From Luteococcus sp038433135 (GTDB lineage Bacteria > Actinomycetota > Actinomycetes > Propionibacteriales > Propionibacteriaceae), in contig NZ_JBCDMV010000002.1 in assembly GCF_038433135.1 (NCBI RefSeq), positions 186,001-250,000 on the forward strand: a stretch of 64,000 bases of DNA, given 5' to 3'. The notes under the pieces were generated by a model. That model was not told where the DNA came from. It worked only from the letters and a program-made list of their open reading frames with translations, and did no database searches. Positions 53,416-61,341 of this stretch are shown here, in pieces. How positions within the stretch are numbered: position 1 is the stretch's first letter; each line of letters starts with the position of its first letter. A program made the position numbers and the translations under genes.

Positions 53416-54348
53416 TCAGTGCGTCGCGGCCCACTCCGCCAGGAAGGCGTCCACCTCGGCGCGGGTCGGGGCCGTGGCCGGGCCACGGCGGGTGACCTTG
53501 AGCGCGGCGGCAGCATTGGCCCGTCGGGAGGCCTCCACCCAGTCGCCACCGAGCAGGTACTCGGCGGAGAGCACCCCGGTGTGGCAGTCGCCGGCGCCAT
53601 TGGTGTCGACGGGCTTCTGCGGGTAGCCGGGAACCAGGTGGGTCTGGCCGTCGACGTGCACGGCACAACCCTCCCGACCGTCGCGGACGATCGCGATGGC
53701 ACCCTCTGGCAGGAAGTCGGCGGCCTCCCGGGCGGCGGCCTGCATGTCCCGCTCCATGGTGAGCTGGTAGGCCTCGTCGCCATTGGAGGTCCACACGGTG
53801 GTGAGCGCCAACATCCGCTGCCGGACGGGCGCGGGCAGGGCGCTGAAGGCGGCGCCCGGGTCCAGCAGCACGATCACGCCGTCTGGCAGGGATTCCAGCC
53901 ACTCCAGCAGCGGCTTGCGGGTGCTGCGCACCACCAGGGAGTAGCCGGTGACGTGCACCAGGTCTCCGGGTTGGGGATCGCTGGTCTGCAAGGATTCGAC
54001 GCTGATCAGGCGTTCCGCGCCCATCGTGGTGACGAAGGTGCGCTCCGCGGAGGGCTCGATCATCACGAAGCAGATGCCGGTGTCGATGTCGTCGACGACG
54101 GGAGAGCTGACCTGGATTCCCTCGGCGTCCATCACCTGCCGGATCAGGTCGCCATTGGGGCCCTTGCCGTGGGCGCCGGCATGCACGCTCTGGGCGCCGG
54201 TGCGGGCGCTCGCGACCAGGATGTTGGTGGCGCCGCCGGCATAGCGGTGGTAGCTGGTGGCCATGGAGTTGTCGCCGCGCCAGGGCAGGGCGGGGATCTC
54301 GACGACCTCGTCGACCAGTGCCTGGCCGGTGTGGATCACGCGCGCCAT
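53416..54348 (-). CDS. PfkB-family carbohydrate kinase
   Basis: The 310-residue protein is a ribokinase-fold sugar or nucleoside kinase. It starts IHTGQALVDEVVEIPALP, has the RYAGGATNI substrate region (GG motif) and the signature DTNGAGD with catalytic aspartate near residue 254. The substrate is unknown. GAGAGGAG precedes ATG 54348. It is divergently transcribed from the aminotransferase with a short shared promoter region. Confidence 0.9.
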   Translation of the reverse strand: MARVIHTGQALVDEVVEIPALPWRGDNSMATSYHRYAGGATNILVASARTGAQSVHAGAHGKGPNGDLIRQVMDAEGIQVSSPVVDDIDTGICFVMIEPSAERTFVTTMGAERLISVESLQTSDPQPGDLVHVTGYSLVVRSTRKPLLEWLESLPDGVIVLLDPGAAFSALPAPVRQRMLALTTVWTSNGDEAYQLTMERDMQAAAREAADFLPEGAIAIVRDGREGCAVHVDGQTHLVPGYPQKPVDTNGAGDCHTGVLSAEYLLGGDWVEASRRANAAAALKVTRRGPATAPTRAEVDAFLAEWAATH

Positions 54349-54417
54349 TGTTGCTCCTCTCGGGCCCGGTTGGGCATGGGATCAGCCTATTGGCCGTGGC
54401 CGCGGTAGCGTGCCCGC

Positions 54418-55659
54418 ATGGCAACCTTCGAGGATCTTGAGCTCTACCCCGGCGACCCCATCTTTGGCCTGACCGACATGTTTCGCGCCGACCCCCGGCC
54501 GCAGAAGGTGAATCTGGGCGTGGGTGTCTACCTGGACGAGCTGGGGCGTCTGCCCTTGCCGCAGGCGGTTGGCGAGGCCGAGAAGCGGTTGGCGGAGCAG
54601 CAGGCGCCGCACGGCTACCTGCCGATGGGCGGCAGCCCGGAGCTGGTGCCGCTGATCCAGCAGCTGGTCTTCGGTGCACCGTCGCCCGAGCCTGTCGAGG
54701 GGAACTCAGCCACGGCGCCCGAGCCTGTCGAGGGCTTGTTGGAGCGGGTCGCCACCGTCCAGACCCTGGGCGGTTCCGGCGCGCTGAAGGAGGGTGCGGA
54801 CTTCCTGCACCAGCTGATGGGGGCCTCGACGGTTGCGCTGAGTGACCCGTCGTGGGCCAACCATGCCGCGATCTTCGGCGGCGCGGGCTATGACGTGGTG
54901 CGCTACCGCTACTACGACGCGGTCAATCATCGGGTGGACATTGACGGGATGCTGGCCGACATCGCCGCGCTGCGGCCCGGCACCGTCGTCGTGCTGCACG
55001 CCTGCTGCCACAATCCGACGGGCTACGACCCGGCCGCCGAGGACTGGCCGCGGATCGCCGACGCCGTCGCGCAGACCGGAGCCATCGCCTTCCTGGACAT
55101 GGCCTACCAGGGCTTCTCCCGCGGGCTGGCCGAGGACCGTCTGGCGGTGGACGCCTTCGGCGCCAGCGGGCAGCGCTTCTTCGTCGGGAATTCGTTCAGC
55201 AAGAATTTCGGGCTGTACGGCGAGCGGATCGGCGGACTCTCGGTGGTTTGCCGCGACGCCGACGAGGCCCAGCGCGTGCATTCCCAACTGTGCAAGGTGA
55301 TCCGCACCAACTACTCCTGCCCGCCCAGCCACGGCGCGGCGATCGTCACCACAGTGCTGGGCGATGCCGAGCTGCGCGTCAGCTGGGAGGCCGAGCTGGC
55401 CGGGATGCGCTCCCGGATCCGCACCATGCGCGAGGCCTTGGCCGCCGGGCTGCGCGCGGCCGGCGCCGAGCAGATGGACTTCGTGCTGCAGCAGAACGGC
55501 ATGTTCAGCTACTCGGGTCTGAGCGTCGAGCAGATGCACCGGCTGCGCACCGACCACGGGGTCTACGGCACCGACGACGGCCGGATCTGCGTCGCCGGCC
55601 TGAACGAGGAGAACGTGGGCTACGTCGCCAAGGCGATCGCCGCGGTGGTCAAGGGCTGA
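54418..55659 (+). CDS. aspartate/aromatic aminotransferase (class I, PLP)
   Basis: The 413-residue aminotransferase resembles the AspC/TyrB group: DPIFGLTDMFRAD at the N-terminus, HNPTGYDP, the PLP-lysine in NSFSKNFGLYGER, and a substrate-carboxylate arginine near the C-terminus (GRICVAGLN). It would transfer an amino group between aspartate or aromatic amino acids and 2-oxoglutarate. Oddity: residues about 88-107 (PSPEPVEG, then APEPVEG) come from two direct copies of the interspersed repeat. TAGCGT six bases before ATG suggests a leaderless transcript. Confidence 0.93.
   Translation: MATFEDLELYPGDPIFGLTDMFRADPRPQKVNLGVGVYLDELGRLPLPQAVGEAEKRLAEQQAPHGYLPMGGSPELVPLIQQLVFGAPSPEPVEGNSATAPEPVEGLLERVATVQTLGGSGALKEGADFLHQLMGASTVALSDPSWANHAAIFGGAGYDVVRYRYYDAVNHRVDIDGMLADIAALRPGTVVVLHACCHNPTGYDPAAEDWPRIADAVAQTGAIAFLDMAYQGFSRGLAEDRLAVDAFGASGQRFFVGNSFSKNFGLYGERIGGLSVVCRDADEAQRVHSQLCKVIRTNYSCPPSHGAAIVTTVLGDAELRVSWEAELAGMRSRIRTMREALAAGLRAAGAEQMDFVLQQNGMFSYSGLSVEQMHRLRTDHGVYGTDDGRICVAGLNEENVGYVAKAIAAVVKG
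54679..54735 (+). repeat. two direct REP-like units inside the aminotransferase gene
   Basis: Two copies of GCCCGAGCCTGTCGAGGG (about 54684-54701 and 54717-54734) are 33 bases apart, in frame, each coding for PEPVEG. Confidence 0.85.
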
Positions 55660-55689
55660 CCCGGACCCCGGCGCCCGAGCCCCCCGTTT

Positions 55690-55713
55690 CGTTCCCCGAG
55701 CTCGTCGAGGGGC
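55690..55713. repeat. REP-like repeat, single unit
   Basis: GTTCCCCGAGCTCGTCGAGG with GGCC follows the aminotransferase and precedes the large palindrome. Confidence 0.75.
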
Positions 55714-55732
55714 CGTGAGTCCACCCAAGGCC

Positions 55733-55802
55733 CACCGCGCAACCGTTCAGAACAGGTGCAACCGCTAGGACGGTTGCACCTGTCAGCAACGGTTGCGCGG
55801 TG
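55733..55802. repeat. 70-bp nested palindromic element, copy 1
   Basis: The outer arms CACCGCGCAACCGTT (55733-55747) and AACGGTTGCGCGGTG (55788-55802) enclose inner arms ACAGGTGCAACCG (55752-55764) and CGGTTGCACCTGT (55771-55783). A related copy lies at 57135-57198. Confidence 0.85.
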
Positions 55803-55863
55803 CCCGTCCTCCGCTGAACCCAACGACGCGCAGCCGCCCGAGCCGTTCCGTGGCATCTACGGG

Positions 55864-56271
55864 ATGCCGATGTTCGCCAGGATCCCGTGCCCGGATCTGG
55901 CTGCGTCGGTGGACTTCTGGACCAACGCCCTGGGCTTCTTCGAGCTGTTCGGCATCCCCGGACAGCTGGTGCACCTGCGGCGGTGGGCCTTCCAGGACGT
56001 CCTGCTGGTTCCCGGCCCCGCCGCAAGCCCGTCTGGGCTGCAGCTCAGCTTCGCGTGTGTGCTCTCCCAGCTCGACGAGGTGGCCGACGCGTGCCGTTCC
56101 TTCCCTGACGCCAACGTCCAGGGGCCGACGGACATGCCCTGGAACACGCGCGACCTGACGGTGACCACGCCCGAGGGAACCCGGGTGGTGTTCACCGCCG
56201 CGAAGCCGCTGGTGGCGGGGAGCGCGGAGGAGGCCGGTTTGAAGGACGTCGGGATCGTCGCGCCTCGGTGA
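55864..56271 (+). CDS. VOC-family (glyoxalase/bleomycin-resistance-like) protein
   Basis: The 135-residue protein has the vicinal-oxygen-chelate fold: CPDLAASVDFWTNALGFFELF, then QDVLLVPG, and the second beta-alpha-beta unit ending with TTPEGTRVVFTAA. Typical metal ligands are not all evident, so it may bind rather than react. ATG 55864 gives the usual family start; an in-frame start at 55756 lies within the palindromic element. Its stop overlaps the MerR gene by GTGA, so the regulator probably controls it. Confidence 0.75.
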   Translation: MPMFARIPCPDLAASVDFWTNALGFFELFGIPGQLVHLRRWAFQDVLLVPGPAASPSGLQLSFACVLSQLDEVADACRSFPDANVQGPTDMPWNTRDLTVTTPEGTRVVFTAAKPLVAGSAEEAGLKDVGIVAPR

Positions 56272-57086
56272 CCGACGACAATGGCTGCATGGACAAGCAG
56301 CCCGAGGAGGTCGCCGTCGGCGTCGCCGCCGCGCGCGTGGGCCTGACGGTGCGGACCCTGCACCACTGGGACCGGATCGGGCTGGCGAGCCCGTCGGGGC
56401 GTTCGAGCACTGGCTATCGGCTGTACGGGGCCGCCGATCTGGAGCGGCTGCGACGGGTGGTGGCCTACCGGGAGGCTGGCCTGTCGCTGGAGGAGATTGG
56501 TGACGTGCTTGCGGCTGGCTCGTCCGATGTGGGCGCGATGCTTCGGAAGCGCCGGGTGCAGCTGGCGTCCGAGATGGAGAGCATGCGACGACGGGACGAG
56601 CGCCTCGCACGTCTGGTCGACGCCCACGAGCGGGGCGTGCTGTTGACCGGCGACGAGCAGCGCGCGGCCTTCGGGGAGGGGTGGCGTCCCGAGTGGCTGG
56701 GCGAGGCCCGCGCACGGTGGGGCGACAGCGCCCAGTGGGCCCAGTTCGCGGAAGGTTCGGCAGGCCGGACGGCCGACCAGTGGCGCGCCCAGGCGGACGC
56801 GATGAAGCAGTGGGAGCGCGACGCCGCCGAGGCGCTCGGCAGGGGAACCGATCCCGACGGTGACGAGGCCCGGGTGTTGGCCGATCGCTACCGGGCCGCG
56901 TTCAGCAACTGGTTCCCGATCACCCGCGCCATGCAGGTCTGCCTGGGCCGGCTGTTCGAGTCCGACGAGGGCTTCGCCGCCTACTACGACCGGCTGAACC
57001 CCGGCCTGGCCGGCTGGATCCGAGAGGCCTTCGACGAGGCCGCCCGGGCCGAGGGGCTCGACCCGGACGAGGCGAGGTGGGAGTGA
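56268..57086 (+). CDS. MerR-family regulator with TipAS-like C-terminal domain
   Basis: The 272-residue protein starts with a MerR winged helix (VGLTVRTLHHWDRIGL and STGYRLYGAADLERL, about 22-65), a coiled-coil helix, and a C-terminal TipAS-like domain (about 150-270) with WGDSAQW, WFPITRAMQ and AAYYDRLNPGLAGWI. TipAL proteins bind thiopeptide-like compounds and activate their own promoter. The ligand is unknown. GTG start overlapping the VOC gene; the pair forms a compact two-gene module bracketed by palindromic elements. Confidence 0.88.
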   Translation: MTDDNGCMDKQPEEVAVGVAAARVGLTVRTLHHWDRIGLASPSGRSSTGYRLYGAADLERLRRVVAYREAGLSLEEIGDVLAAGSSDVGAMLRKRRVQLASEMESMRRRDERLARLVDAHERGVLLTGDEQRAAFGEGWRPEWLGEARARWGDSAQWAQFAEGSAGRTADQWRAQADAMKQWERDAAEALGRGTDPDGDEARVLADRYRAAFSNWFPITRAMQVCLGRLFESDEGFAAYYDRLNPGLAGWIREAFDEAARAEGLDPDEARWE

Positions 57087-57091
57087 GCTGC

Positions 57092-57110
57092 TCCGAGCCC
57101 GTCGACGGCC
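57092..57110. repeat. REP-like repeat, degenerate unit
   Basis: TCCGAGCCCGTCGACGGCC follows the MerR stop by six bases. Confidence 0.6.
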
Positions 57111-57134
57111 CTGTGCCATCCTCCGGGAACGACC

Positions 57135-57198
57135 CCGCAGCAGTTACTGACAGATGCAGGCGTTGCAGCGGCTGCCCCTGTCACTACCGGCTGCGCGG
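57135..57198. repeat. nested palindromic element, diverged copy 2
   Basis: Aligned without gaps to 55737-55800, this 64-bp segment matches at 43 of 64 positions by hand count and keeps the inner palindrome (10 of 13 arm positions) and outer GC-rich arms. It lies downstream of the VOC-MerR module. Confidence 0.6.
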
Positions 57199-57240
57199 TT
57201 GCTCGGTGGCTGGTGTCCACGAGCCGCAGGCTGCAAACAC

Positions 57241-57263
57241 GATGCCCGAGCCCGTCGAGGGCC
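57241..57263. repeat. REP-like repeat, single unit
   Basis: GATGCCCGAGCCCGTCGAGG with GCC lies between the MerR and helicase genes. Confidence 0.7.
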
Positions 57264-57374
57264 CCGCCCAAAGTCTCGCCCGAGAATTTCCGCGGCGGGT
57301 GTGCATGTGCAACACATACACACCTCTCGTCAGACGATCAGGGAGATGGACCCTGACCGATGCCGCCAGTCCGG

Positions 57375-60300
57375 CTACTGGGTGATCGACGTCGCGGCGA
57401 ACAGGTCCGCGGGCATCGGGATCCGCAGCTCCCAAGTGATCGCGATCGGTCGGTCGCCGGTGTGGCTGACGTACCGCGCGTCGCCCAGGAAGACATACGG
57501 CGAGGTGCCGAACTCCCCGTCGCGCTGCTGCCGGACGAACAGCAGCGGGGTGCTGGCGCCGGTCAGGTAGCGCTGACCGGTTCGGGAGCTCACCGACGTG
57601 GTGGACTGCGATTCCCAGTGGAACAGGCTTCGGCTGATCGGGTAGTCACGGTAGAGCGTGCTGGGGGAGTAGTCCGCCTCGGACTTCTTGAGCGTGATGA
57701 AGAAGGCGTCCACCGGCCGGCCGTCCACCTCGGTGAACAGCACACCCTCGCGGAATTGCGACGGCGGTCGCCCGGGCCGGGCGTGACCGAGCCCCGCCAA
57801 CACCTCCTCGCGGGTGTAGCTGGCATGCGGGCGCAGCGGCAGACCAGTGAGCGGTCCGGCCAGCTCGACGGTCATTCGGTGGGTGTTCTCGAAGGCGAGG
57901 TCCACCACCTGGCTCAGCTCGTCGGTCACCGTCCCGTGGTTTCGCAGGCTGGCTAGGCCTTCCTCGGGCGAGGCGAAGCCGCCGCCGTCGGGCCAGAGCG
58001 TCCAGAACAGCATCCGGGCCAGCGCCGACTCCAGGTCTCCGGTGCCGCGCAGAATGTCCTGGTAGGCCTGTGCTCGCTGAGGATCGTCGACATGGGTGAC
58101 TGCCCGGACACGACGCAGCAGCTTGGACTCCAGCGGGCTCGGCGCCGGTACCAAACCTGCGTCGGCGCGCAGATGCGTCCAGCTGCGGTTGTTGCCCGGA
58201 CGCACCACCTGGGACAACTCCAGCTGGTTGTTGTCCAGGAAGTCTCGCAGTCTGTCGGTGGGGTCGGCGCGCAGTTCCCCGACCAGCTGTGGCCAGCGCA
58301 TTTGCAGGTTGTTCTTGAGGTTCTCCAGAACCGTCTTCTGCGCCACCCGGTCCAGCACGATCTGGCAGCCCGACGGGAGCAGCGGGAAGCCCTGATCCAC
58401 CTGCTTCTCCAGCTCCTTGCCGCGGTGCCCGGTGAGCGCGCGGAAGCGCAGATCCAGTCGGTACTCCTTGCGGTGCTGGGCGACGAAGTCCAGGACGGTC
58501 AGCACATCCTTGTCGGGGCAGGTGCGCAGGCCGCGGCCCAACTGTTGCAGGAAGATCGTCGGGGATTCGGTGGGCCGCAGCAGCAGGATGGTGTCCACCT
58601 CGGGGATGTCCACGCCCTCGTTGAAGATGTCGACGGTGAAGATGATGCACAGCTCGCCCGCGCGCAGCCTCTTGATGGCGGCGTCGCGCTCCTCACTACG
58701 GGACATGCCGCTCAGCGCGATGGCATTGAGCCCGGCACGGCGGAAGGTGTCGGCCATGAACTCGGCGTGCTTGACGCTGACGCAGAAGCCGATCGCCTTC
58801 ATGCCCGACGGGTCAATCACCTTGTCGCGCAGCTGTTGCAGCACCAGGCGTGCCCGGGCGTCGCTGCTGGTGTAGATCTTCTCCAGCTCGCTGATGTCGT
58901 AGCGGCCCTGCCGCCAGTTGACGTGGGTCAGGTCGACGCCATCGCTGATCCCGAAGTAGTGGAAGGGCGCCAACAGACCCTGCTGGACGGCATCCCAAAC
59001 CCGTAGTTCGGCGGCGACTCGGCCGTCGAAGAAGGTGCGGACGTCCATCCCGTCACCGCGTTCCGGGGTGGCAGTCAGGCCCAAGAGCTCCTTGGGCTGG
59101 AGGTGGTTCAGCAGCCGCTTGTAGGTGGCGGCTTCGGCGTGGTGGAACTCGTCGACCACGACGACGTCGAAGGCGTCGGTGGGGATCTTCTCGGGGCCGT
59201 AGCTGCTCAGCGACTGGATGCTGGCAAAGACGTGGCTCCACTTCTCGGGGTGGTTGCCGTCGACGAACAGCTCGCCAAAGGTGCCGTCGGCGAGCACCTC
59301 GCGGTAGGTGCGCAGCGACTGGATCAGGATTTCGCGGCGGTGAGCGACGAAGAGCAGCCGCGGGCGCTGGTTTCCGGTGCACAGTGAGCGATAGTCGAGC
59401 GCGGCCATGACCGTCTTGCCGGTTCCGGTGGCGGCGACGATCAGATTGCGGTGCCGATCGTGAGCGGTCCGCTCAGTTTGCAGCGCGTCCAGGATTGCCT
59501 GCTGATACGGGTAAGGGCGGACTTCGAGCCCGGAGATCAGGCTTTCGCTCGGGGCCATCCGGACACCCTTGGCGCGCTGGAGCTCCCGGTCGAGGCGTTC
59601 GGCGTCCTCGGCGCCGCGGTAGGGCTCGAACCGTTCGCTGTTCCAGTAGGAGTCAAAGGTGGCGGAGAACTTGTCCAGCAGGTGCCCGGTGGTGGCGGAC
59701 GAGAGCCGGACATTCCACTCCGCGCCGTCGACGAGCGCGGCGCGCGACAGGTTCGAGGAGCCGACGTAGGCGGTGTCAAAGCCGGTGTTGCGGCGAAAGA
59801 GCCAGGCCTTGGCGTGCAGCCGGGTGACGCGGGCGTCGTACTGGACGCGGATCTCGGCGCCGAAGTCCTGCACCAGCCGGTCCAGCGCGCGGCGCTCTGT
59901 GCCACCGATGTAGGTGGTGGTGACGACGCGGATGGGCACGCCCCGGTCGCGAGCGTCGGCCAGCTCGGCTTCCAGGAAGCGCAGGCCGTGCCACTGGACG
60001 AAGGCACACAGCAGGTCGACGCTGTCCGCCGACGCGAGTTCCGCCCGTAGCTCGTGACCCAATCCGGGTTCACCAGGGGCGTTGGTGAGGAGCGCAACCT
60101 CGGAGAGAGGAGTGTTGGGCCGGCGCTCCGTGACGGCTTGGATGCCGGGGCGCGCTTCCGGGCTGAGCCGGAGCAGTTGTCGGATGGGGGCGACCGGTTC
60201 CTCGTCCGGATCCTGCAGGAGGCCGAGCAGTTGGTTGACGACGCTGATCCGCTCTTCGGGGTTCTTGGGCAGGCGACGACGCAGAGCCGCCGCAAGGTGC

Positions 60301-60437
60301 CGGGCGAGGACGTCGGGCTGATCTGCGGCGTCGACGTCTCTCAGTTCGGCTTGAAGGTCTGTCTGATCCAGCTGGTTGGCGAGCGCGCGCGTCACCAAAC
60401 TCTCATACAGGCCGGGCTGGACGGCTGACTCACTCAT
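57375..60437 (-). CDS. PLD-nuclease / SF2 helicase / DUF3427 fusion protein
   Basis: The 1020-residue protein joins three modules. An N-terminal phospholipase-D-type nuclease domain carries HAKAWLF and GSSNLS (HxK and GSxN, about residues 208-230). A superfamily 2 helicase (about 300-700) has ATGTGKT, DEFHHAE, TATPERGD and QLGRGLR. The C-terminal DUF3427 region (about 720-1015) ends in HWESQSTTS and GQRYLTG. Such proteins are scattered among bacteria and often lie in variable regions, so a role against foreign DNA is suspected but unproven. Only one HKD motif is seen, so dimerisation would be needed for nuclease activity. Confidence 0.9.
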   Translation of the reverse strand: MSESAVQPGLYESLVTRALANQLDQTDLQAELRDVDAADQPDVLARHLAAALRRRLPKNPEERISVVNQLLGLLQDPDEEPVAPIRQLLRLSPEARPGIQAVTERRPNTPLSEVALLTNAPGEPGLGHELRAELASADSVDLLCAFVQWHGLRFLEAELADARDRGVPIRVVTTTYIGGTERRALDRLVQDFGAEIRVQYDARVTRLHAKAWLFRRNTGFDTAYVGSSNLSRAALVDGAEWNVRLSSATTGHLLDKFSATFDSYWNSERFEPYRGAEDAERLDRELQRAKGVRMAPSESLISGLEVRPYPYQQAILDALQTERTAHDRHRNLIVAATGTGKTVMAALDYRSLCTGNQRPRLLFVAHRREILIQSLRTYREVLADGTFGELFVDGNHPEKWSHVFASIQSLSSYGPEKIPTDAFDVVVVDEFHHAEAATYKRLLNHLQPKELLGLTATPERGDGMDVRTFFDGRVAAELRVWDAVQQGLLAPFHYFGISDGVDLTHVNWRQGRYDISELEKIYTSSDARARLVLQQLRDKVIDPSGMKAIGFCVSVKHAEFMADTFRRAGLNAIALSGMSRSEERDAAIKRLRAGELCIIFTVDIFNEGVDIPEVDTILLLRPTESPTIFLQQLGRGLRTCPDKDVLTVLDFVAQHRKEYRLDLRFRALTGHRGKELEKQVDQGFPLLPSGCQIVLDRVAQKTVLENLKNNLQMRWPQLVGELRADPTDRLRDFLDNNQLELSQVVRPGNNRSWTHLRADAGLVPAPSPLESKLLRRVRAVTHVDDPQRAQAYQDILRGTGDLESALARMLFWTLWPDGGGFASPEEGLASLRNHGTVTDELSQVVDLAFENTHRMTVELAGPLTGLPLRPHASYTREEVLAGLGHARPGRPPSQFREGVLFTEVDGRPVDAFFITLKKSEADYSPSTLYRDYPISRSLFHWESQSTTSVSSRTGQRYLTGASTPLLFVRQQRDGEFGTSPYVFLGDARYVSHTGDRPIAITWELRIPMPADLFAATSITQ

Positions 60438-60532
60438 AGCGACCAGGTTGGCACAAGCCTCTGACAGATTTCGCGAGGCCGGCCGCCCGGGCGACGGCGC
60501 GGTCTCGTTCGCGCCCGGGTAGGCGGACCGGC

Positions 60533-60538
60533 TATAGT
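60533..60538 (+). promoter_or_regulatory. -10 element of tRNA-Thr
   Basis: TATAGT lies 25 bases upstream of the mature tRNA. The -35 region is weak. Confidence 0.5.
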
Positions 60539-60562
60539 TCTCTGGTCCGCTCCGGCGGGCGC

Positions 60563-60638
60563 GCCGCCCTAGCTCAGTTGGTAGAGCAACGCACTCGTAA
60601 TGCGTAGGTCAGGGGTTCGACTCCCCTGGGCGGCTCCA
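60563..60638 (+). tRNA. tRNA-Thr (anticodon CGT)
   Basis: The cloverleaf has acceptor GCCGCCC/GGGCGGC, D-arm AGCTCAGTTGGTAGAGC, anticodon stem ACGCA/TGCGT with loop CTCGTAA (anticodon CGT, codon ACG), T-arm GGGGTTCGACTCCCC, a T discriminator and an encoded CCA. Composition changes sharply downstream, so its 3' end may be an integration site. Confidence 0.97.
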
Positions 60639-61341
60639 TCAAGTCCCCTTGTCAGGGGGGTTCGTCTTTTGTCTGGGAAAGAGAACGCCGCAGATCTCGT
60701 GGATTGCAACAAATTCTGCAGGTTTTGGTCCGGCGTCACCGACGTGCATCGCGACCGTGGTCCAGGCAGGCTCAGTGGAACCGGTTCTTGGTTCGCTTCA
60801 ACATGAGACTTGCGGTTCCGAAGCGGATCGATGAGACCTCGGAGTCTCCTTCTACCGCGCTCCGGTTAGGTCCATGGTGGGTCCGGTGATCGCACGGACG
60901 AAGGTCTGGCCTCGCTGTCCGCCGTCGCAACCCAGAGTCCGCGGGGGAGAGTGGAGCTCTCAGCAGCAGTGCGTTCGGAAACGAAGCCATGTTTGTATCT
61001 GTCCGCCCCGGATGAACCACCCAAAGCATCAGGCGGACAGCTCGAGCCGGACTCAGTGCAGGTCCTCGTCCCGCGCTGGGGGTGGATCGTCCAGGGCCTC
61101 GTGGGGCGGATGGTGTTGTAGAAGTCGACCCACGTAGGGTTGCCAGCTCGATCTGATCGACACTGCCCCGGGGCCTTTGGAGCGGATCAGTTTGGTCTTG
61201 AACGGCCCGATCCGAGCGGCGCTGCCTCGATCGCGTGTGCCAGTGAGAGGCTGCTCGGTATGTGAATCACTTCCCGGCTGGCATCGTCAGACTAAGCTGC
61301 TGCCAGCGGGTCGTCGAAAATTCACGGGAGGCGAGAATTAA
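60639..61341. other. gene-poor left part of the island, with IS remnant
   Basis: About 700 bases without an intact gene. Just after the tRNA, TCCCCttgtcAGGGGGG with a TCTTTT tail may be its terminator. A 9-bp inverted repeat CTGTCCGCC (60999-61007)/GGCGGACAG (61032-61040) and a decayed transposase end (61053-61212) indicate past insertion of a mobile element. Confidence 0.5.
61053..61212 (-). pseudogene. remnant of an IS3-family transposase OrfB C-terminus
   Basis: On the minus strand, pieces of a typical OrfB end appear in three different frames: GPFKTKLIRSKGP and VDQIELATL, then WVDFYNTIRP, then HEALDDPPP with a TGA stop at 61055-61053. Frameshifts separate them, so the gene is dead and only about 160 bases are recognisable. 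Confidence 0.65.

Noticed and set aside
60639..61051. Several short open frames just after tRNA-Thr
   Set aside because: They have no ribosome site, no recognisable product, and unlikely composition.
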